Of a stretch of DNA of 32,466 nucleotides, positions 26,279-32,466 are shown piece after piece. The translations under genes were made by a program, and so were the position numbers. The DNA is from Candidatus Thorarchaeota archaeon (GTDB lineage: Archaea > Asgardarchaeota > Thorarchaeia > Thorarchaeales > Thorarchaeaceae). The notes under the pieces are model-generated. The model was not told the DNA's origin, ran no database searches, and was given only the letters and a program-made list of their open reading frames with translations. Position 1 is the stretch's first letter. Every line of letters begins with the position of its first letter. The stretch is taken from positions 1 through 32,466 of the forward strand of contig SOKL01000126.1 in NCBI GenBank assembly GCA_004376265.1, read 5' to 3'.

Positions 26279-29005
26279 ATGTCATTCAGCAAGTTCAAAC
26301 GGTCTACGGGAAGATTCCTACGTCAAGTTTTCCACAGACCGAAAGCAAAGATTTCTCGTGGTTCCGTTATGCTCATTGTGACTCTTCTTCTGATATTCAC
26401 AACAGCTCTATTACTTCGATTGGAACCATTGATAGACTCTCAACCAATAGTTCGTGCTTTTGACCCCTGGTTCCAGCTGAGGGTTACTGACTACGTAGTA
26501 GAGAATGGATACAGCGCCTTCTTCACCTGGCATGATGATGCCACTTGGGTACCATGGGGACGTGATATGGCTAGAACCAGCTACGTTGGTGTACCATTCA
26601 CAAGCGCATTCTTCTACTTCGTACTCAATGGAATTGGAATTCAAGTTGACGTTCTCACAGTGTCCCTGCTTCTTCCAGCTTTTATGGGCGCTCTGACCGC
26701 AGTTGTTGCATTCTTCCTAGGAAGAGAACTCTCAAACAACACAGTTGGTCTTTTCAGCGGCCTTTTCATGGCGTTTATACCAGCATACCTCACACGAACA
26801 ATCGCAGGCTTCTATGACAACGAATGTATTGGTGTGTTTGCTATAGTATTGACCTCATACTTGTTCTTGAGAGGTCTGAAGCGTGGTTCCCTTTTATCCG
26901 GTGTTGGTGCCGGTGTTGCGCTCGGATACCTTCTCGTTTCTTGGGGTGCTGCAGATTTCATGCTTGGTCTTTTTGCTCTGTACACCGGTGTTATGTTATT
27001 GATGGGACGATATAGCAAACGTTTACTCTCAACCTATTTGACAACAATATCGATAGGTCTCTTTATTGGGGGTTTGATCCCCCGAAATGGTTTCGAAAAC
27101 CTTGGTGATTTCGTAATTCTTGCTCCGATTGGTATGGCCGGACTTTTGGTTATGTATGAAATCTGGCTTAGAATTGGAGCTTATCGTGAAACAACCGCCA
27201 GCGCGTTATCACCACTCATGAAACCAATCCTTGTTGGACTGATTGCTCCCCTTGTAGGCGTTGTAGCATACATGTTGTATGCAGGTGATACCGATCTTGA
27301 AATCACACCATACACTTCTAATCCAATATTACGACTTGGTGGTAAGTTCCTCACGGTGATTAATCCATTCACACGACTGGATCAACGTATCCTTGCCTCT
27401 GTAGCTGAACACTTGCCAAGCCCATGGGGAAGCTTCTACAACACCCTTTTGATACTGATATTCTTCTTCCCACTTGGTATGTATTTCGCCTTCAAGCGAG
27501 GTCGTGATGAAGATTGGTTTATCCTCGTTTACGGAGTCACATCAGTCTACTTTGCCGGAAGCATGATTCGTTTGAGCCTGATTCTAGCACCTGGAGTTGC
27601 AATCCTAGCTGCAGTGGCTGCATACAATATCCTCTCACCATATGCAAAAGTAATCACACAGAAGTCAGTATTTGAGAGACGAAGATTCAGGATGAGCTCA
27701 TCTCTGACTTCAGAGCATGCGCTCACAGCTTTCGCATTCGTTGGACTGCTACTCTCAGTTAATATTATTCTTGGAATTCAGTATGTATCCTTCCAGATCG
27801 GTAATCCTGAGTTTTCAAATATGCCTCTTTCATCCACTGGTCAAGCCACTGATTGGCAGACGGCGATGACCTATATACGCAATACTTTACCTGACTCGTC
27901 AGTTATTGCAAGTTGGTGGGACTATGGTTATTGGATAAACAGCGCATCTGATGCGAAAACGATTGTAGACAATGCGACGTTTAATACGACGCAAATAGCA
28001 ATGATGGGTTATGCGCTAATGTCGCTCAATCTAACCGACTCCCTCAGGACGTTCAAGACCTGGAATACGACACATGTGCTCGTATACTTTGGTCACCGAA
28101 TTTCCGGATTAGGTGGAGATGAGGGCAAATGGCCTTGGATGGTTCGTATTGCCGAGGACAGATTTGGCAGCAATTACATTGATGATGCCACCTATCTTGG
28201 GTCCAGTGATGAAACACAAGATGCTTTCTATCAGTCCACGCTCTACAAACTGCTATCGTACAATGAACCAAGAACCCAGGAAGAGGCAAGCGCATTAGGT
28301 CTCTCTGACGTACGCATCAGTTTGGATCAGGAACTTTGGCGTGATACAGTATGGATCTCCCACATGCCTATCGACCTCCATGGTGCGTTCAAGTCCCCCT
28401 ATATATCATCATCATATGGAACTGTCAAAATCTACGAGATCGACTACACCATGTACTATCAGTGGTTAAACCAGACTGAATCTGATTGGCAACCTACTCT
28501 AATATCAGATAATCTTGAATCAACACTTGATGGTGGGATTAACGGGTCTGAGCTCAGTCTAACTAGCTACCCAGTTTCATTCGGTGGTGGTTATGAAGCC
28601 AAGGTCTACACAGAGTCAAACTCTACTCATATGTACTACGGAATACAGATGGACAACTACACCCTAGGCGATGATGCTTTCGGTATTCAAATCTCGCCAC
28701 TCGATTCAACAGAAAACTCTGACCTTCGTATTGTGAACTACAATGGTCAAGACTTCGATGGTCATATCCGATATGATGGAACGTGGGCAGAAGATTCAAC
28801 CGGAACTGATTCGACAGAGTTTGCTACAGGTAGCAACGTCATCGAGTTCATAATACCTCTGGACGGTGGAGATTCACAAGATGTTCCAATGTCCCAAGGA
28901 ATGAACTATCAGATTAGGTTACTCTGGTGGAACAATGTAAATCATGGTGAACCCTCGTTCACTGTGGATTGGAACATCTTCTGGGTACCAATTGAACTGT
29001 ACTAA
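26279..29005 (+). CDS. aglB: STT3/AglB oligosaccharyltransferase catalytic subunit with extra C-terminal beta domain
   Basis: FDPWFQLRVTDY, GFYDNECIG, SWWDYGYWI and DEGKWPWM (DxxKxxxM) motifs; multi-TM N-terminus. Confidence 0.95.
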   Translation: MSFSKFKRSTGRFLRQVFHRPKAKISRGSVMLIVTLLLIFTTALLLRLEPLIDSQPIVRAFDPWFQLRVTDYVVENGYSAFFTWHDDATWVPWGRDMARTSYVGVPFTSAFFYFVLNGIGIQVDVLTVSLLLPAFMGALTAVVAFFLGRELSNNTVGLFSGLFMAFIPAYLTRTIAGFYDNECIGVFAIVLTSYLFLRGLKRGSLLSGVGAGVALGYLLVSWGAADFMLGLFALYTGVMLLMGRYSKRLLSTYLTTISIGLFIGGLIPRNGFENLGDFVILAPIGMAGLLVMYEIWLRIGAYRETTASALSPLMKPILVGLIAPLVGVVAYMLYAGDTDLEITPYTSNPILRLGGKFLTVINPFTRLDQRILASVAEHLPSPWGSFYNTLLILIFFFPLGMYFAFKRGRDEDWFILVYGVTSVYFAGSMIRLSLILAPGVAILAAVAAYNILSPYAKVITQKSVFERRRFRMSSSLTSEHALTAFAFVGLLLSVNIILGIQYVSFQIGNPEFSNMPLSSTGQATDWQTAMTYIRNTLPDSSVIASWWDYGYWINSASDAKTIVDNATFNTTQIAMMGYALMSLNLTDSLRTFKTWNTTHVLVYFGHRISGLGGDEGKWPWMVRIAEDRFGSNYIDDATYLGSSDETQDAFYQSTLYKLLSYNEPRTQEEASALGLSDVRISLDQELWRDTVWISHMPIDLHGAFKSPYISSSYGTVKIYEIDYTMYYQWLNQTESDWQPTLISDNLESTLDGGINGSELSLTSYPVSFGGGYEAKVYTESNSTHMYYGIQMDNYTLGDDAFGIQISPLDSTENSDLRIVNYNGQDFDGHIRYDGTWAEDSTGTDSTEFATGSNVIEFIIPLDGGDSQDVPMSQGMNYQIRLLWWNNVNHGEPSFTVDWNIFWVPIELY

Positions 29006-29068
29006 AAATATCCGACTGGCGGTTGACTCAAAATCAATCGCCATGTTCTCTTTCCAAATAATAACAAA

Positions 29069-29245
29069 CTACTCGGTAGACAATTCTCGTGCTTTCTGTT
29101 TTGCTTTTCGTCGATAGTTTCCATACTTGTCCTGAGGACTGTATTTGGGGGGTTTAGGACTAGATACAGAGCATCCACACTTTGGACAGGTAACTTGATT
29201 GAGTGTGTATTCCCCACATTTATGACACTTAAAGAGATGAGTCAT
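29069..29245 (-). CDS. nop10: H/ACA RNP protein Nop10
   Basis: Reverse-strand translation MTHLFKCHKCGEYTLNQVTCPKCGCSVSSPKPPKYSPQDKYGNYRRKAKQKARELSTE*; Nop10 pattern CxxCG.YTL...CP.CG...PP.YSP.D.YG.YRR; directly after aIF2alpha. Absent from ORF track. Confidence 0.93.
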   Translation of the reverse strand: MTHLFKCHKCGEYTLNQVTCPKCGCSVSSPKPPKYSPQDKYGNYRRKAKQKARELSTE

Positions 29246-29254
29246 TTCAGACCA

Positions 29255-30049
29255 CTACTTTCGAATAAAACTAATATTCCCAGAGTCACTTTCTATGGTC
29301 TTTGTTATCAGACCAAGAACATCTGTGAGAATTTCTTCTGCTTCCTGATAATCCGGACTTACTATTCTGAGCTTGTAGCGAGGTGAACCAAGAGTGTAAA
29401 TCTCTGTTGTAGATTTCTCGTGTTTCTTTCCCTCTAAAAGTCCCTTTGACAAGGCTTTCTTAATAACCTCAATACCCTCTGAACCAAGAACGGTGATTGT
29501 CATTTCTCCATCAATCTCAACAGATGGAATTTCAATTCGTTGTTTTGCTAGATCTGCAACCTGTTTACGAAGCTTCTTCGTTGCAACGACTTCTTCGAAT
29601 ACTTCAACGTCACCATCTGATGCTCGTTCAAGTCCTTTGTAAATCTCTCCGAAGACATCCTCAATTGGCCAACCAATCTTCTCATAGACCTGATCGAGAG
29701 TCATGCTATTCTCTTTTGCAATGAGTTCTAGAAGTTTCTCGGCTTTCTGAGCACGTTTCCATTCGTTGTTCTTTGTCCTTTTAGCTTCGGCAGACACTCT
29801 TCTAAGTGAGCAGTCGATATGTCTCTTTTCAGTGTCAACTTTCAGAACCTTGATAACAACACGTTGATTCTCATGAATGTGATTACGGATGTTCCTGACC
29901 CATGTACTGCTAACCTCTGAGATATGAATGAAACCCTCTTTCTCACCAAACTCAGGCAAAACAACATAGGCTCCGTAGTTTGCAACTTTGGTTGCAACTG
30001 CAATAGCAAACTCATCTTGGTGTGGCCACTCAGCACGTTTCAGGACCAT
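29255..30049 (-). CDS. Translation initiation factor aIF2 subunit alpha
   Basis: S1 domain (YGAYVVLPEFGEKEGFIHISEVSSTWVRNI), HIDCSLRRV, aIF2alpha C-terminal domain; operon context. Confidence 0.95.
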   Translation of the reverse strand: MVLKRAEWPHQDEFAIAVATKVANYGAYVVLPEFGEKEGFIHISEVSSTWVRNIRNHIHENQRVVIKVLKVDTEKRHIDCSLRRVSAEAKRTKNNEWKRAQKAEKLLELIAKENSMTLDQVYEKIGWPIEDVFGEIYKGLERASDGDVEVFEEVVATKKLRKQVADLAKQRIEIPSVEIDGEMTITVLGSEGIEVIKKALSKGLLEGKKHEKSTTEIYTLGSPRYKLRIVSPDYQEAEEILTDVLGLITKTIESDSGNISFIRK

Positions 30050-30062
30050 TTTTCTTTACATC

Positions 30063-30263
30063 CTATGGAAGGACTTCGATTTCCCTGGCGATTGGCTCTA
30101 GTTTTGCCTTGCCACCGCTGGGTTTCGCTAGTATTTTTTCGCACTTCAGACATTTTACCTCTGTGGTAGCATACCCGAAAATAATCTGCTCGTTTTCGCA
30201 GTCTAGGCACTTAACCCTTAGAAACCGCGACTTTGGTTGTTGAACGATATCACCCTTCGGCAT
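30063..30263 (-). CDS. rps27e: Ribosomal protein S27e
   Basis: [42 protein letters not shown]. Confidence 0.95.
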   Translation of the reverse strand: MPKGDIVQQPKSRFLRVKCLDCENEQIIFGYATTEVKCLKCEKILAKPSGGKAKLEPIAREIEVLP

Positions 30264-30272
30264 TCAAATCAC

Positions 30273-30554
30273 CTATGCTCTTTGTATATCGACCTTCTTC
30301 AGACGCATACTCTTGGACTGGATTATGTGGTCGCACTCCTTGCATTTGAGTTTTAGAACAGTTTTCTTAGTTGTCTTAGCGAACCGCTTCTGGATTGGCT
30401 TCGGAAATGATCCATAACCTCGAGTCTTCCTAGCCATCCTGCGCTCTCCTTCAGCTACGCGCCTCCTCTTTCCAGGTTTTCCTATGGATACGGAGTGTTC
30501 AGTATGCTTCCGGCATCTGGGACAGTATTTGTTCAGTTCGCTCTTTATTTTCAT
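30273..30554 (-). CDS. rpl44e: Ribosomal protein L44e
   Basis: YCPRCRKHTEHSVS, GYGSFPKPIQKRFAKTTKKTVLKLKCKECDHI. Confidence 0.95.
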   Translation of the reverse strand: MKIKSELNKYCPRCRKHTEHSVSIGKPGKRRRVAEGERRMARKTRGYGSFPKPIQKRFAKTTKKTVLKLKCKECDHIIQSKSMRLKKVDIQRA

Positions 30555-30643
30555 CTAGCAGTCACCAGTCCTAGCTACGCCACTCGGTCTTGATTTCTTT
30601 ATAATTCTTAGGGCATGTTCCTCTGAATGCTAGGTTGTGCAGG

Positions 30644-30844
30644 TTAAGCCGCGGTTACTAGAGAAGATATGTGTGCAATTACAGTGGCAATCACGAGTAT
30701 TGCTGCCAGTATAACAACCAAGGTAGGCCCTACTTTGATGCCTGGTGTCTCGTCCTCAAAGAATCGTATTAGACCAGCACCTCCACTTGGCATTGGCCCG
30801 TCCCCGCTTCTCTTTTTTCTCTTTTTCGCGGTCTTAGGCATCAT
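30644..30844 (-). CDS. Preprotein translocase Sec61-beta subunit
   Basis: PMPSGGAGLIRFFEDETPGIKVGPTLVVILAAILVIATVIAHI. Confidence 0.93.
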   Translation of the reverse strand: MMPKTAKKRKKRSGDGPMPSGGAGLIRFFEDETPGIKVGPTLVVILAAILVIATVIAHISSLVTAA

Positions 30845-30904
30845 TAATCACCTTGACTTATCTCCTGACTTGGTCAGGAGCTTTTAATCCTTTTGACAGA
30901 GGTC

Positions 30905-31219
30905 CTATTTAGTCATCCTCATATCAGACGACTCTGGACATACACAGGGCGATTCCTTGCATTTTGAACAGACATCACTGTATTTCTTGTAGAATGCATT
31001 TGCAACATCTATTTCTAATAGGTTAGCTAGCGAACAGAGCCAAGCGAAGACATCTGCAACCTCGTCTGAAATAGCTAATTTCGTATCGTTATTCTGAATC
31101 GCTTCTTTCAGCTCTTCTAACTCCTCGAAAGTCCTCTTCAGAGTCCCCTCTACACCTCGAGCTTGGTCTCTCTCAAGGTAGATTTTTCGCATCATTTCCT
31201 GTGCTTCTTCAATGTTCAT
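30905..31219 (-). CDS. MazG-like nucleotide pyrophosphohydrolase with Cys-rich tail
   Basis: TFEELEELKEAI..., ISDEVADVFAWLCSLAN (MazG acidic motifs) followed by CSKCKESPCVCPES. Confidence 0.8.
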   Translation of the reverse strand: MNIEEAQEMMRKIYLERDQARGVEGTLKRTFEELEELKEAIQNNDTKLAISDEVADVFAWLCSLANLLEIDVANAFYKKYSDVCSKCKESPCVCPESSDMRMTK

Positions 31220-31257
31220 TAGAAACCCTCCGGAGGAACCTGTATTAATGACAAGCG

Positions 31258-32466
31258 CTACATGAATCGCAGATGTGCATAGGCCTCTGTTTCAGTGTCG
31301 AAGGCATAGTGCACTTTCTGGTAGTCCTTGCGGAACTCTCCAACCTCACCAGCCACCTTCTCTAGATCTTCTCCTTTCATAACCACTCGGGTCATGAACT
31401 CTGCAATCGCATCCATCTCCGACTCCTTCATACCCAGTCTGGTCATCTCACTTGTTCCGAGCCTAATCCCACCTGGAGCCTTGTAATCGCGACCCCTCTT
31501 CTTATCCCAAGGTAGAAGATTGCGATTGATGATCATGTTTGCATCTTCTAGTCTCTCTTCAACAGTGGCTCCATCTTTCATCGGTGTTTCAGTAATGTCC
31601 ACAAGAATAACATGTGATTCAGTGAAGCCCTTGTGCTCTGCGATAACGCTCCAACCCCTCTCATGGAGTGACTGAGCCAATGCCTTGGCATTCTTTAGAA
31701 TTTGATCCATGTACTCGTTGCCAAATTCCATCAATTCAGCCAGAACAACAGCAAGGCCAGCAACGTTGTGAAGATGGTGATTACTAAGTAGTCCAGGGAA
31801 TGAAGCTCTCTTGATCGCTTCAGCGAATTCTTCCTTGGCTAACACGATCCCATGCTGAGGTCCAGGCATTGTCTTGTGAGTGGATGCAGTCATTATGTCC
31901 GCACCCTCTCTCAGTGGATCCTGGAAACGTCCGGCTGTAATCAGACCTGAAACGTGTGCTGAGTCATATCCGATAGTCATTCCGTATTCATCAGCTATGT
32001 CACGAAACTCCTTGACAGGATGTGGAAATGGAAACACGCTTCCCCCAAAAAGAAGGAACTTGATCTCATCGCCCTTGTCATGTAGCTTCTTTATGAGGTT
32101 CATACTTGCATCAATGTCGATGTTGAACTCCTTGTCATCGAACACCCAGTTGCGTACCTTATGACCCCTGATAGCGCCTGCAGTACCACCAAGATTTCTT
32201 CTAGCATGAGAGATATGACCACCATGTGCGATTGAAAGAGCTAGCATCCTATCACCTGGGTCCATCACTGCGGTATACATCGCTAGATTCGCTACTACGC
32301 CTGAGATTGGTCGCACATCTACAAAATCCGCCTTGAACAGTTTCTTTGCTAGATCTATGGTGATGAGTTCAACCTCGTCTATATACTTACAACCCGCATA
32401 GACTCGCTCACCTGGCCAGCCCTCTGCATAACGGTCTCGAAAGTCACTGACTATTGCAGACCTAAC
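31258..32466 (-). CDS. glyA: Serine hydroxymethyltransferase, truncated at its 5' end by the window
   Basis: Reading frame stays open to 32466 (VRSAIVSDFRDRYAEGWPGERVYAGCKYIDEVE...VDVRPISGVVANLA); MTASTHKTMPGPQHG contains the PLP lysine; GIRLGTSEMTRLGMKESEM. Confidence 0.95.
   Translation of the reverse strand, partial: VRSAIVSDFRDRYAEGWPGERVYAGCKYIDEVELITIDLAKKLFKADFVDVRPISGVVANLAMYTAVMDPGDRMLALSIAHGGHISHARRNLGGTAGAIRGHKVRNWVFDDKEFNIDIDASMNLIKKLHDKGDEIKFLLFGGSVFPFPHPVKEFRDIADEYGMTIGYDSAHVSGLITAGRFQDPLREGADIMTASTHKTMPGPQHGIVLAKEEFAEAIKRASFPGLLSNHHLHNVAGLAVVLAELMEFGNEYMDQILKNAKALAQSLHERGWSVIAEHKGFTESHVILVDITETPMKDGATVEERLEDANMIINRNLLPWDKKRGRDYKAPGGIRLGTSEMTRLGMKESEMDAIAEFMTRVVMKGEDLEKVAGEVGEFRKDYQKVHYAFDTETEAYAHLRFM

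Noticed and set aside
26182-26463. 93-aa plus-strand ORF overlapping the start of aglB
   Set aside because: Out of frame with the strongly supported AglB start region; low-complexity composition and no motif.
29002-29217. 71-aa minus-strand ORF MGNTHSIKLP...
   Set aside because: Overlaps the well-supported Nop10 gene in another frame; no family features.

Overview
The window is a gene-dense archaeal chromosomal segment with about 34 protein-coding genes on both strands. I found no rRNA, tRNA, CRISPR array, transposon or prophage. The gene content suggests an Asgard-type archaeon: archaeal PolD, RadB, CarS and AglB occur beside Elf1, an Ost3/Ost6-like membrane protein, an SWS1/Shu2-like SWIM protein and a possible PAC3-like protein. 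This placement is inference. Main blocks are: (i) a replication/repair region of about 22 kb (SWIM protein, Lhr-type helicase, multi-OB RPA, PolD large subunit, RadB, RuvC/YqgF-like protein, XPD-like helicase, topoisomerase IA); (ii) a pterin/one-carbon block (MptE-like, dihydropteroate synthase, GcvT, GcvH, and SHMT cut by the window end); (iii) N-glycosylation (STT3/AglB plus an Ost3/6-like protein); (iv) the L44e-S27e-aIF2alpha-Nop10 translation operon. Two small genes missing from the ORF track were recovered by reading: Nop10 (58 aa) and a 39-aa single-TM protein. The strongest anomalies are an RPA N-terminal-like helical module apparently inserted in the adjacent, divergently transcribed PolD DP2 gene, an exact 363-bp in-frame duplication of an OB fold inside RPA, and a beta-rich, possibly carbohydrate-binding domain at the C-terminus of STT3. 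No homology searches were run; family names come from motif recognition.
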